In this document: positions 55,022 to 64,000 of the stretch, one piece after another
Layout: each line of letters starts with the position of its first letter
Position numbering within the stretch: position 1 is the first letter of the stretch
NCBI RefSeq assembly: GCF_033063295.1
Contig: NZ_JAWJZH010000001.1
Location: forward strand, 2,790,001 to 2,854,000
Direction of reading: 5' to 3'
DNA: 64,000 nucleotides
Origin: Nitrosomonas sp. Is35
Lineage (GTDB): Bacteria > Pseudomonadota > Gammaproteobacteria > Burkholderiales > Nitrosomonadaceae
Notes under the pieces: model-generated
The model's input: the letters and a program-made list of their open reading frames with translations, nothing else
Database searches by the model: none
What the model was told of the DNA's origin: nothing
Translations under genes and position numbers: made by a program

Positions 55022-56878
55022 ATGTTCGGCTTCTTCGAGCGTCTGATCGACCCGTACCCGCCGGAGCACCCCGCCGAACCGCCGCAGGGGCTGTATCAAT
55101 TTTGCCGCCACTACATTCGCGGCATCGAGCGTTATTTGGTACTGCTGGCGCTACTGACTACTCTGTTAGCAGTCAGTGAAGCAATGCTGTACAGTCTGGT
55201 CGGGCAAATGGTCGATTGGCTCGCGGCGCATAAAACTGAACACTTCTTTGAGAGCGAATGGCCGACGCTGCTGGCCATGTCGATCTTCATTCTGGTATGG
55301 ATTCCTTTATTGGTGCTGTCGCACGCTTTAGTGATCAACCAGTTGCTAATGGGCAATTTCCCGATGCGCGTGCGTTGGTTATCGCATCGTTACCTGCTCA
55401 ACCAAAGCTACGCATTTTTTCAACACGAATTCAGCGGACGGATTGCCGCCAAAGTCATGCAAACCGCCTTGTCGGTGCGCGAAACTGTGCTAAAACTGCT
55501 CGATGTCATTTTGTTCGTCATCATTTATCTGGCCACAACTCTATTGTTAGTAGTCAACGCCGATCCGTATCTGTGTTTGCCGATCGTAGCCTGGTTGATT
55601 TTGTACATCGGCATACTGCTATATTTTGTGCCGCGCTTAAAACGCGTTTCCACTTTACAAGCGGATGCGCGCGCGTTGATGACCGGACGCATCGCCGACA
55701 GTTACACCAATATTCTGACGCTTAAATTGTTTTCCCAAAGCCAGCGGGAATCGGCCTACGCGCAAGCCGGAATGGAAGAATTCATGGCCACGGTCTATCC
55801 GCAAATGCGTTTGGCGACTGGTCTGAATTTCAGCGTCTGGACCATCAATATGCTGATGGTATTCGCCACCGGCGCGCTGGGGCTCGCAATCTGGCTGCAA
55901 GGCGGTATCGGTCCTGGTGCGATTGCAATTGTCATGAGCTTAGCGATCCGCATGACCGGCATGTCGCATTGGATCATGTGGGAAGTCAATGCGTTGTTTG
56001 AGAACATGGGCACCGTGCAAGACGGTATCAACACCATTTCCAAACCGCAGCGGGTCACGGATGCGCCAGATGCCAAGGAACTCATCGTAGCGCAAGGCGC
56101 GATTGATTTTAACCGTGTCGTTTTTTCGTATCACCCGGAACAATCCGAATCGCTGCGTATTTTCTCCGGTCTCAGTGTGCATATCGCCGCGGGCGAGAAA
56201 GTCGGCATCGTCGGCCGTTCGGGTGCGGGCAAATCGACTTTCGTCAATTTGTTACTGCGTTTTTATGATACCCAGCAAGGCAGCATCACCATCGACGGGC
56301 AGGATATCCGCACTGTCACGCAAGATAGTTTGCGCGCCAATATCGCCATGGTGACGCAGGATACTTCGTTGCTGCATCGCTCGGTGCGCGACAACATTCT
56401 ATTCGGCAAGCCCGATGCCAGCGATGCGCAAATGATCGCAGCCGCCAAACAAGCGCAAGCGCATGAATTCATTCTGGGATTGCGCGACATCAAAGGCCGC
56501 ACCGGCTATGATGCGCACGTCGGCGAACGCGGCGTAACGCTCTCCGGCGGGCAGCGGCAACGCATCGCCATCGCCCGCGTATTGCTCAAGAACGCACCCA
56601 TCCTGGTACTGGACGAAGCCACATCGGCGCTCGATTCCGAAGTGGAAGCCGGTATTCAGCAAAGTCTGTATCAATTGATGGAAGGTAAAACCGTCATCGC
56701 GATCGCGCACCGCCTGTCGACCATCGCGGCAATGGATCGGCTCATCGTTTTCGACAAGGGTCAGATTGTCGAGCAAGGCAGCCACGCCAAACTCATCGCC
56801 AACAATCAGCTCTACGCGCAATTATGGAATCATCAATCGGGAGGATTCCTGGGGTTGCTGGAAAACGAACGCACATAA
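55022..56878 (+). CDS. ABC transporter, fused permease and ATP-binding domains
   Basis: 618-residue half-transporter exporter. Six-helix membrane domain (about 35-335), then nucleotide-binding domain with Walker A VGRSGAGKSTFVNLLLRF, signature VTLSGGQRQRIAIARVL, Walker B PILVLDEATSALDSE and switch IAHRLSTI. Long N-terminal extension with YQFCRHYIRGIERYLV. Resembles MsbA/lipid or multidrug exporters; substrate not determined. Follows the TraB-family gene closely. Confidence 0.9.
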   Translation: MFGFFERLIDPYPPEHPAEPPQGLYQFCRHYIRGIERYLVLLALLTTLLAVSEAMLYSLVGQMVDWLAAHKTEHFFESEWPTLLAMSIFILVWIPLLVLSHALVINQLLMGNFPMRVRWLSHRYLLNQSYAFFQHEFSGRIAAKVMQTALSVRETVLKLLDVILFVIIYLATTLLLVVNADPYLCLPIVAWLILYIGILLYFVPRLKRVSTLQADARALMTGRIADSYTNILTLKLFSQSQRESAYAQAGMEEFMATVYPQMRLATGLNFSVWTINMLMVFATGALGLAIWLQGGIGPGAIAIVMSLAIRMTGMSHWIMWEVNALFENMGTVQDGINTISKPQRVTDAPDAKELIVAQGAIDFNRVVFSYHPEQSESLRIFSGLSVHIAAGEKVGIVGRSGAGKSTFVNLLLRFYDTQQGSITIDGQDIRTVTQDSLRANIAMVTQDTSLLHRSVRDNILFGKPDASDAQMIAAAKQAQAHEFILGLRDIKGRTGYDAHVGERGVTLSGGQRQRIAIARVLLKNAPILVLDEATSALDSEVEAGIQQSLYQLMEGKTVIAIAHRLSTIAAMDRLIVFDKGQIVEQGSHAKLIANNQLYAQLWNHQSGGFLGLLENERT

Positions 56879-57027
56879 TACCGGCACAGCCACTCTTATA
56901 GCGCCAAACTAACGCACGTTTTCCCGTTTATTCCAAGTTGTTAAGAAGAAGTTTCAGGACTACAATCCTGACTCTCATGATTTTGCGCGCAAGAAATTTC
57001 TTACAAAAACACCCAGCACATTCATTC

Positions 57028-59010
57028 ATGATCGCGACTTCCAATAAGCAAACAACGCGCTTAGCTTGGCTTCGTCTGCTGTTTTCTCTCTTATTTTCAG
57101 TTACGAGCACTGCAATCACGGCGCAAAATATGCCATTGAAGCAAGATATTTCCGACGCCTCGCTGGCCGAACTGATGAGCACGAAAATATCAACCGTTTC
57201 ACGCAAGCCGCAAACCTTGAGCGACACACCTGCGGCAGTTTTTGTCATTTCCCAGGAAGATATCCGCCGCGCCAGCGCCAATAGCATTCCTGAACTGCTG
57301 CGCATGGCGCCCGGCTTATCCGTGGCGCGCATCGACTCAAACAAATGGTCGGTAACCTCACGCGGATACAGCGGCCGCTTTGCCGATGATTTGCTGGTCA
57401 TGATCGATGGCCGTACGGTCTATTCTCCGTTGTTTGCCGGAACATTCTGGGAAACACTGGATCTTCCGCTGGAAGATATCGAACGCATCGAAGTCATCCG
57501 CGGGCCGGGCGGCACCATCTGGGGCGCCAATGCCGCCAATGGCGCCATCCACATCATCACCAAGCATGCCAGAACCACACAAGGTAATTTAATCACCTCG
57601 GGCGGTGGAAGCGAGGAGCGAGGATTCACCACGCTGCGCCACGGCGGAAAAATCGGCGACAGTTTTTTCTACCGCTTCTTTACCAAGGGGTTTACTCGCG
57701 ACAACAGCTTCAGTCCGAACGGGGCCAACGATAGCTGGCGCATGGGAACGGTAGGTTTCCGCGCGGATTGGGATGTCAACGACAGCAATGCCGTGACTTT
57801 TCAAGGTCAGTACTACGGTGGTAAAGCCGGTCAGAATACGGCTTTCGCCAACCCCGCTGATCCAGAATCCGCCACTATTCGCGCGGAAGACGCCAATCTA
57901 GCCGGCGGGCATGCACTGGCTCGCTGGCAGCGCACCACCGGCGAGCGTTCCAATACCGCATTGCAAGTCTATTATGATCGCACGCATCGCAACGAATTAT
58001 CTTTCCAGGAAACCCGCCAAACCGTCGATGTGGATTTCCAACATCGTTTTCCGCTACAAATTCCTTTCGTTCCTATTCAGCAGGATATCGTCTGGGGTGG
58101 CGGTTATCGCTGGACAACGGATCACTTGGGTGTAGGCTTGCCGATTTCTTTTGATCCCGCAAGACGCCACTTACAAACCGGCAATGTTTTCGCGCAAACG
58201 GATATTCCTCTGGTGGAAGACCGGTTAAAACTGACCACTGGGATTAAATTTCTCGACAACACCTATTCGCACGGAAATTTCTTACCGAATGCGCGGCTGT
58301 TGTGGACTCCCGATGCCAAACAGTCAATCTGGGCTTCCGCTACCCGTTCCATCCGCTTGCCATCCCGCTTTGAACGCGACGGCAACCAATTGATCCGGGA
58401 TGGCGCGGAATTTATCCGGCTCATCAGCAATCCTCACCTTCTCGCCGAAACGTTATGGGGATTTGAAACCGGGTACCGGCGTCAAATAACTTCGGATTTG
58501 TCAGTGGATATCGCCGGTTTCTTCAATGACTACACAAATTCGACCAGTGAAAAAACTGTAACTGCGGATACTATTCAAATCACCGATCAGCGCCACACCC
58601 ACATTTTTGGCTTTGAAATTTATGGACAGTGGAATGCCTTTGATCGCTTGCGCTTCATGCCCAGTTATAGCCATCTACAAGTAAGGAACCGGGTACCGCT
58701 GGATCAAGAAGCCGAATCGGGCGAAGATCCCAAACATCAATTCACCCTACGCACTCAACTGGATCTGGTCAGGAACGTTGAACTGGATGCCTTTTTCCGC
58801 CATATCGATAAATTACCGGGACTGAAGGTGGCCAGCTACCAAGCGCTGGACCTGCGCTTAGCTTGGAAGCCTAAAGCAAATATGGAACTATCAGTAATCG
58901 GGCAGAATTTGTTACAGTCACACCATCAGGAGTTCGCACCGGAGTTGATCCCGACGATGCCAGTACAAATTCAGCGCGGCGTTTTTGGCCGGTTCACGTT
59001 GCGTTTCTAA
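57028..59010 (+). CDS. TonB-dependent receptor linked to YfiR
   Basis: About 660 residues from ATG 57028. Signal peptide (AWLRLLFSLLFSVTSTAITAQ), then SLAELMSTKISTVSRKPQTL, a plug domain (AAVFVISQEDIRRASANSIP, ELLRMAPGLSVARIDSNKWS, DDLLVMIDGRTVYSPLFAGT, RIEVIRGPGGTIWGANAANG) and a 22-strand barrel ending FGRFTLRF. The frame is open to a TTG at 56938; ATG 57028 places the signal peptide at the start, with ATG 56977 as another option. This plug type is usually followed by a YfiR gene, as here. Confidence 0.88.
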   Translation: MIATSNKQTTRLAWLRLLFSLLFSVTSTAITAQNMPLKQDISDASLAELMSTKISTVSRKPQTLSDTPAAVFVISQEDIRRASANSIPELLRMAPGLSVARIDSNKWSVTSRGYSGRFADDLLVMIDGRTVYSPLFAGTFWETLDLPLEDIERIEVIRGPGGTIWGANAANGAIHIITKHARTTQGNLITSGGGSEERGFTTLRHGGKIGDSFFYRFFTKGFTRDNSFSPNGANDSWRMGTVGFRADWDVNDSNAVTFQGQYYGGKAGQNTAFANPADPESATIRAEDANLAGGHALARWQRTTGERSNTALQVYYDRTHRNELSFQETRQTVDVDFQHRFPLQIPFVPIQQDIVWGGGYRWTTDHLGVGLPISFDPARRHLQTGNVFAQTDIPLVEDRLKLTTGIKFLDNTYSHGNFLPNARLLWTPDAKQSIWASATRSIRLPSRFERDGNQLIRDGAEFIRLISNPHLLAETLWGFETGYRRQITSDLSVDIAGFFNDYTNSTSEKTVTADTIQITDQRHTHIFGFEIYGQWNAFDRLRFMPSYSHLQVRNRVPLDQEAESGEDPKHQFTLRTQLDLVRNVELDAFFRHIDKLPGLKVASYQALDLRLAWKPKANMELSVIGQNLLQSHHQEFAPELIPTMPVQIQRGVFGRFTLRF

Positions 59011-59022
59011 CAATATCGCACG

Positions 59023-59604
59023 ATGACGGCAACGCTCAAGCTACTCATCCACCGGTTATGCAGGCTGTTCGCACGCAGAATGGCTTATGCAAAACTCGGC
59101 TTGCTGCTATGCAGTGCCAGCATTGCTTTGGCATCGAACGCGCACGCGGATGAATCGGGCGAGTACATGTTGAAAGCGGCTTTCTTGTATAACTTCGCGA
59201 TTTTCACATCGTGGCCCGAGCGCAGCATGGATAACTTTAATCTATGCATTTATGGAAAAGATCCTTTCAACCGGGATTTCGATTCATTGATGCAGAAAAA
59301 GAATGTCAATGAGCGCAAAGTAATCATCCATAGAATGAATACGACCGATCGTCTCGATCAATGCCAGCTTGTTTTCATCTCCCGCTCCGCGATTGGCGAT
59401 TTGGCGGGCGTGATCAATAGCATCAAAGACAAACCGGTTCTAACCGTGGCGGATAGTCCTGGGGTAAGTGAACAAGGTGTTGTACTTAACATGAATGTTA
59501 AAGATGACAAAATCACATTTGAAGCAAACTTAAACCGGGCGAGGAAAGCCGGCTTAAACTTAAGCTCCCAATTGCTGCGCCTTGCCACCGAGGTACATCA
59601 GTAA
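59023..59604 (+). CDS. YfiR family periplasmic protein (DUF4154)
   Basis: 193 residues with signal peptide (KLGLLLCSASIALASNAHA) and the YfiR pattern EYMLKAAFLYNFAIFTSWPE, FNLCIYGKDPF, NVNERKVIIHRM, CQLVFIS, PVLTVADSPG and GVVLNMNVKDDKITFEAN. In Pseudomonas YfiR restrains the diguanylate cyclase YfiN; here it probably links the receptor above to a downstream sensor, though no cyclase or kinase gene lies in the window. 12 bp after the receptor gene. Confidence 0.9.
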   Translation: MTATLKLLIHRLCRLFARRMAYAKLGLLLCSASIALASNAHADESGEYMLKAAFLYNFAIFTSWPERSMDNFNLCIYGKDPFNRDFDSLMQKKNVNERKVIIHRMNTTDRLDQCQLVFISRSAIGDLAGVINSIKDKPVLTVADSPGVSEQGVVLNMNVKDDKITFEANLNRARKAGLNLSSQLLRLATEVHQ

Positions 59605-59771
59605 TAGCAAGCCTAATTCATCCACCGCTTCCATTCAGCATAAATCCATATTCTCTATACAGATTTTTATTGAATATTTGGATTAAGATAAGAATAATCC
59701 TACTTCTCTTCATTTTGATACTCAACTCCCCATGTTTAAATTCCATGATTTGAGAATTAAATCTGCCGATT

Positions 59772-61775
59772 GTGTTTGCTCTGCCAAAACTCCTTTTTTC
59801 CAGAAAAAATTCTGACGTAAGAAGATACTTACTTCTTTATTTGGTCTTTGTACCGGTATTTCCAGTTTTCGCATCATCGAATCTGGAACAGATGAGCCTG
59901 GAACAATTGATGAACATCAGCGTTGTCGGTGCCGCCAAATATGAGCAAAAGCAACAGCAAGCCGCAGCCGCTGTCAGTATCATCACGCGCAAGGATATCA
60001 GAACGTATGGCTGGCGCACGCTGAATCAAGCTTTGGCAAGTCTGCCGGGTATTCATCCCACCCACGATTATCAATATGAATACCTGGGTACGCGCGGTTT
60101 TGGCTTGCCGGGAGATTTCAATACGCGCGTGCTGATCACCATCAATGGCAATCGCATCAACGACGCTACCTACGACCAAGGACCGACAGGACGCGATTTT
60201 CCCCTCGATATCGATCTGATTGAACGCATCGAATTCATTCCCGGTCCCGGCAGTGCCGTGTACGGTCAGAACGCCATGCTCGGCGTAGTCAATATCGTGA
60301 CCCGTAAAGGCGCCGACATCAAAGGCGCCGAGCTGTCCGCCTCTTACCAAACCGCGGAAGTCATGCCGCAAGAGCGTGTCACATTGGGTAAGCAATTCGA
60401 TAATGGCGCCGATGCGCTCATTTCCTTTTCCGGTTTACAAGCGCGCGGCGCAGACCGCTTCTTTGAATTCGGCGATACCGGCATTTCCGGTATCGCGCAC
60501 CGCTTGGACGGAGAGAACGTCAAGCAGATGTTCGCCCGTGCCTCGCATGGCCCATTATCGTTTGATTTTATCTACGGCAACCGGCACAAAGACGATCCAA
60601 TCGGTATGTTCTTGACCGATCCGCTGACCAAAGGCGCCTCAGTAATAGATCGCCGCCTCAACACACAAATTCAGTATAACGATAATTTTCTCAATGACAC
60701 CCTCAATGTGCTAGGCCGTGCATTTCTCGGCCGATACAGTTATGAACAGCCAGGCTTCTACAACGGCGAGAAAACCTTGAGTACCGGTCCGAGCGATTGG
60801 CACGGCGTGGAGTTGCGCTTGCTATCGACCGCCTTTAACGATCACAAGCTGATGGCGGGATTCGAATACCAAAACAACACCAGCATCACGCAAACATTCC
60901 AAAACTTCGATAATCCGGATGAAAATTTCCGTATTAAAAGCTCCGTGATGCGCCTGGGCGTTTACCTGCAGGATGAATGGCGTATCACCGGCACGTTGTC
61001 CGCCACCGTTGGCTTACGTTACGACCACAACCACTGGATCGGCAGCCGCCTGAGTCCGCGCGGTGCATTAATCTGGCAGGCCACGCCCAAAGCCACATTC
61101 AAAGCGCTCTATGGCCGCGCGCACCGTTCGCCCAATTCATACGAACGTGATTATGGCGACAATATTTCACAGGTCGCGAACCCCGGATTGCACAGCGAAT
61201 CAGTCGATACCGCCGAATTGGTCGCGGATTATCTCGCTCAGCCTACCCTGAACCTGCGTGCGAACGTCTATGCCTGGGATATGTACAACCTCATTGCGCT
61301 TGGTGTCGATCCGCTCAGCGGACTGTCCCAGTATCAACAAACATCGAAAAAAGTATTAGCCCGGGGCGCAGAACTGTCGCTGGATAAAACCTGGGATTGG
61401 GGCGCGCGCTTACGCGGCAGCTTCGGCATCCAAAATGCCGAGCAGCAAAATTCCCATCTGCCCAATTCCCCCTATTATCTCGGCAAAATCAATTTTTCCC
61501 TGCCCATCCCACTGATTACCGGATTGCGGGCCGGCTCTGAATTTCAATACTACGGCAAACGCAAAACGCTCGATGGCTCCAATACCGATAGCAACGTGCT
61601 TGCCAATCTCAACTTAGTCACTAATGTTCCGCAAGTAAAAGGATTGGAAGCCTCACTCAGTATTTATAACTTGTTTAACGAAAATTATCTGCACCCAGCC
61701 GCGGATACCAATTGGCAGAATACCCTCTTGCAGCCTGGCCGGACGGTTCGTTTCAGATTGGATTATCGCTTCTAA
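59772..61775 (+). CDS. TonB-dependent receptor, tandem copy 1
   Basis: 667 residues. Signal peptide (YLLLYLVFVPVFPVFASS), LEQLMNISVVGAAKYEQKQQ, plug with AVSIITRKDIRTYGWRTLNQ, GTRGFGLPGDFNTRVLITIN, RIEFIPGPGSAVYGQNAMLG and NIVTRKGAD, and a barrel ending VRFRLDYRF. ISVVGA may act as the TonB box. The ligand is unknown. GTG start at 59772 without a clear ribosome-binding site. Its TAA is directly followed by the GTG of copy 2. Confidence 0.88.
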   Translation: MFALPKLLFSRKNSDVRRYLLLYLVFVPVFPVFASSNLEQMSLEQLMNISVVGAAKYEQKQQQAAAAVSIITRKDIRTYGWRTLNQALASLPGIHPTHDYQYEYLGTRGFGLPGDFNTRVLITINGNRINDATYDQGPTGRDFPLDIDLIERIEFIPGPGSAVYGQNAMLGVVNIVTRKGADIKGAELSASYQTAEVMPQERVTLGKQFDNGADALISFSGLQARGADRFFEFGDTGISGIAHRLDGENVKQMFARASHGPLSFDFIYGNRHKDDPIGMFLTDPLTKGASVIDRRLNTQIQYNDNFLNDTLNVLGRAFLGRYSYEQPGFYNGEKTLSTGPSDWHGVELRLLSTAFNDHKLMAGFEYQNNTSITQTFQNFDNPDENFRIKSSVMRLGVYLQDEWRITGTLSATVGLRYDHNHWIGSRLSPRGALIWQATPKATFKALYGRAHRSPNSYERDYGDNISQVANPGLHSESVDTAELVADYLAQPTLNLRANVYAWDMYNLIALGVDPLSGLSQYQQTSKKVLARGAELSLDKTWDWGARLRGSFGIQNAEQQNSHLPNSPYYLGKINFSLPIPLITGLRAGSEFQYYGKRKTLDGSNTDSNVLANLNLVTNVPQVKGLEASLSIYNLFNENYLHPAADTNWQNTLLQPGRTVRFRLDYRF

Positions 61776-63794
61776 GTGCGCACCATCATGATGCTCCCGC
61801 AGCGTTACAAGCAAAAAACACCCACAACAATGCATTGCTATACAGCATTGCTGCTATCCCTGCTTCTCACCCAAGCGATACCTGGCTATGCCGCCAAGGA
61901 TTTAGAGCAGATGAGCATAGAAGAATTAATGAATATCCGTGTCGTGGGCGCTTCAAAATATGAGCAGAAGCAACAACAAGCCGCTGCCTCCGTCAGTGTG
62001 ATTACGCGCAAGGATATCCGCACCTATGGCTGGCGCACGCTGAATCAAGCATTGGCCAGCTTACCCGGCATTCACACTACATACGATTATCAATATGAAT
62101 ACCTGGGCACCCGAGGCTTTAGTCAGCCCGGAGATTTCAATTCTCGCGTGCTGATTACGATCAATGGCAATCGCATCAATGACGCAACCTACGATCAAGG
62201 CCCCACGGGGCGGGATTTCCCGCTCGATATCGACTTGATTGAGCGGATTGAATTCATTCCTTGGTCTGGCAGCACCATCTACGGTTTGAATGCCATGCTC
62301 GGCGTGGTCAACATTATTACCCGCAAGGGCGCCGACGTGAAAGGCACTGAACTCTCCGCGTCATATCAGACGGCGGAATTGATGCCGCAAGAACGCGTCA
62401 CCTTGGGCAAGCAATTCGATAATGGTGCGGATGCATTAATTTCCTTTTCGGGCCTTCAGTCCAGGGGAGCAAACCGGTTTTTTGAATTTGGTGATTCCGG
62501 CCTATCCGGGGTGGCGCGGCACATGGATGGAGAAAACGTCAAACAGATGTTTGCCCGCGCTTCGTACGGCCCGCTTTCATTTGACTTCATCTACGGAGAC
62601 CGGAAAAAAGAAGATCCAACGGGCGCTTATTTATCGGATCCGCTAGTTACCGGTCAGTTTCAGCGCGATCGCCGTCTTAATGCGCAAATTCAATATAACG
62701 ATCATTTCGCCAACGATACGTTGAACGTGCTTGGCCGGCTGTTTCTCGGTCAATACCGCTACGATAACCCGATGGTCTATGGTGGCGAGAGAACTTTATC
62801 CACCGGCCCCAGCGATTGGCACGGCGCCGAATTACGTCTGCTTTCAACTGCAATCGCTAATCATAAGTTAATGTTCGGTGTTGAGTATCAGAACAACACC
62901 GGCATCAAACAAACTTTTCAGAATTTCGACAATCCCGGTCAGAATATCGCGATTCACAATTCCTTGCTGCGGATGGGCGTCTACATTCAAGACGAGTGGC
63001 GCATCAACGACACTTTGTCGGTAACCGCGGGACTGCGTTATGACCACAACAAGTGGATAGATAGCGTGTTTAGCCCGCGTGGGGCAGTTATCTGGCAAGC
63101 AACTCCGAAAACCACATTTAAGGCGCTGTACGGCCGCTCGCATCGCGCACCCAATTCGTTCGAGCGCAATTACAGCGATGGCGCCTACCAAGTGGCCAAT
63201 CCGGGATTACATAGCGAAATGGCTGATACCGCTGAGTTTGTGGCGGATTACCTGCCATTGCCCAGCATGAATCTGCGCGCAACGGTTTATCAATGGGATA
63301 TGCACAATATCATCGCACTGGGTGCCGATCCGGTCAGCGGGCTGTCGCAATATCAACAAACCGGAAAAAGAGTTCTAGCCAGAGGCACCGAGCTATCGCT
63401 CGATAAAACATGGGATTTTGGAGCCCGGCTGCGCGCCAGCTATGGTATCCAGGATGCCGAACAACACAACTCCCATTTGGTTAATTCACCATATCACTTG
63501 GGGAAAATTAACGTATCCATCCCGATACCGCTCATTGCCGGTTCATACGCAGGCTATGAATTGCAGTATTACGGCAAGCGTAAAACGCTCGACGGCAGCA
63601 ATACCGATAGCTATGTCCTTGCCAATCTCAATCTAGTCACCCATGTTCCCCGGGTGAAAGGGCTGGAAGCTTCGTTCAGTATCTATAACCTATTTAACGA
63701 AAACTATCTGCATCCGGCAGCAGATTCCAATTGGCAAAACACTTTCTGGCAGCCTGGCCGGACAGTTCGTTTCAGATTGGATTACCGTTTTTAA
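61776..63794 (+). CDS. TonB-dependent receptor, tandem copy 2
   Basis: 672 residues, very similar along the whole length to the gene just before it. Signal peptide (HCYTALLLSLLLTQAIPGYA), same SIEELMNIRVVGASKYEQKQ region, same plug and same last residues VRFRLDYRF. One visible difference is in the plug: PWSGSTIYGLNAMLG replaces PGPGSAVYGQNAMLG. GTG 61776 directly abuts the previous stop; ATG 61788 or 61830 are alternatives. A recent gene duplication. Confidence 0.88.
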   Translation: MRTIMMLPQRYKQKTPTTMHCYTALLLSLLLTQAIPGYAAKDLEQMSIEELMNIRVVGASKYEQKQQQAAASVSVITRKDIRTYGWRTLNQALASLPGIHTTYDYQYEYLGTRGFSQPGDFNSRVLITINGNRINDATYDQGPTGRDFPLDIDLIERIEFIPWSGSTIYGLNAMLGVVNIITRKGADVKGTELSASYQTAELMPQERVTLGKQFDNGADALISFSGLQSRGANRFFEFGDSGLSGVARHMDGENVKQMFARASYGPLSFDFIYGDRKKEDPTGAYLSDPLVTGQFQRDRRLNAQIQYNDHFANDTLNVLGRLFLGQYRYDNPMVYGGERTLSTGPSDWHGAELRLLSTAIANHKLMFGVEYQNNTGIKQTFQNFDNPGQNIAIHNSLLRMGVYIQDEWRINDTLSVTAGLRYDHNKWIDSVFSPRGAVIWQATPKTTFKALYGRSHRAPNSFERNYSDGAYQVANPGLHSEMADTAEFVADYLPLPSMNLRATVYQWDMHNIIALGADPVSGLSQYQQTGKRVLARGTELSLDKTWDFGARLRASYGIQDAEQHNSHLVNSPYHLGKINVSIPIPLIAGSYAGYELQYYGKRKTLDGSNTDSYVLANLNLVTHVPRVKGLEASFSIYNLFNENYLHPAADSNWQNTFWQPGRTVRFRLDYRF

Positions 63795-63806
63795 GTACGC
63801 GCCGAT

Positions 63807-64000
63807 ATGACCTTCCTGCTCGCAAAATTCCGTCAGTTAATCGAATGCATAGCCAAAGTTCGGGCTATGCTGTTCGGTATGCCGGCTAAACAGGTTGCCA
63901 ATCATCGCCACAACAGGAATCAATCCTGCTTGCTACATTTACCAATTGTTGCGCTATGCTGCTTATTAATGACCTATTCCTCATGGACACATGCAGAACA
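63807..64000 (+). CDS. Exported protein, 5' end only (possibly YfiR-like)
   Basis: Runs off the window. From ATG 63807, 12 bp after the receptor stop, 64 codons are open: a charged N-terminal region, then a hydrophobic signal segment (LLHLPIVALCCLLMTYSS) ending WTHAE. The long pre-signal extension, distance from the receptor and end of the signal peptide parallel the YfiR gene at 59023, so a second YfiR is likely, but the diagnostic part lies beyond the window. Confidence 0.5.
   Translation, partial: MTFLLAKFRQLIECIAKVRAMLFGMPAKQVANHRHNRNQSCLLHLPIVALCCLLMTYSSWTHAE

Noticed and set aside
1..64000. CRISPR arrays, tRNA or rRNA genes, phage or toxin-antitoxin systems
   Set aside because: None could be recognised on either strand by reading; no direct-repeat array, no clover-leaf or rRNA-like segment, and no typical defence gene products.

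Overview
The window comes from a Gram-negative betaproteobacterium, most likely an ammonia oxidiser of the Nitrosomonas type. This is inference: there is an rpmF-plsX-fabHDG-acpP-fabF-mltG block, a PEP-CTERM protein, neisserial-type porin, protoglobin, HypX-type hydrogenase maturation and TonB-receptor/YfiR modules, but no amo, hao, 16S rRNA or tRNA gene. Base composition looks close to 50% GC throughout.

Layout. 1-6.6 kb: end of rpmF, then the fatty-acid/phospholipid synthesis operon and mltG. 6.6-11.4 kb: a three-domain membrane glycosyltransferase (GT2-GtrA-ArnT-like), a DUF4019 protein, a ZIP metal transporter and pgeF. 11.5-16.5 kb: a secreted ankyrin protein and a tightly coupled glycerol-phosphate module (GDPD, GlpD, glycerol-kinase-like). 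16.6-22.7 kb: protoglobin, a GT2 enzyme, and two tandem D-Ala-D-Ala-ligase-like genes. The second of these is hit in its last codons by an IS481-like element, which is itself split by an IS256-family element. Both insertions keep target duplications, so the ancestral sequence can be read back exactly.

22.7-27.1 kb: three exported proteins: a small probable beta-barrel protein, a vanadium-haloperoxidase-like enzyme and a di-heme cytochrome c peroxidase-like protein. The last two share a duplicated leader carrying the same perfect CRP-type palindrome (TGTGA-N6-TCACA) centred 41.5 bp upstream of the predicted start of transcription. A small MITE-like element lies next to them. 27.1-33.1 kb: a P-type ATPase and a persulfide/sulfide-response group (DUF442 phosphatase, BigR/SqrR-like ArsR repressor, split YeeE/YedE transporter, persulfide-dioxygenase-like enzyme). 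33.1-36.5 kb: an unusual J-like/zinc-ribbon/PilZ protein and an iron group (hemP behind a 39-bp Fur-type palindrome, bacterioferritin, DUF2325).

36.5-43.5 kb: ssb, a YajR-like MFS exporter, uvrA, glycerate 2-kinase and two unknown genes. 43.6-47.5 kb: cell envelope: a porin and an Lpp-like lipoprotein set between two L,D-transpeptidases. 47.5-51.7 kb: hypC-hypD-hypE-hypX, without the other hyp genes or hydrogenase structural genes. 51.7-57 kb: a lipoprotein, a PEP-CTERM protein, a TraB/PrgY-family protein and an ABC exporter. 57-64 kb: TonB receptor + YfiR, then two closely related TonB receptors in tandem, and the start of a further exported protein cut by the window end.

No CRISPR array, phage or defence system was recognised. 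The least ordinary features are the shared CRP-type leader, the nested IS that rewrites the end of a Ddl homologue, the J-like/PilZ protein, the Lpp/L,D-transpeptidase neighbourhood and the receptor/YfiR modules.
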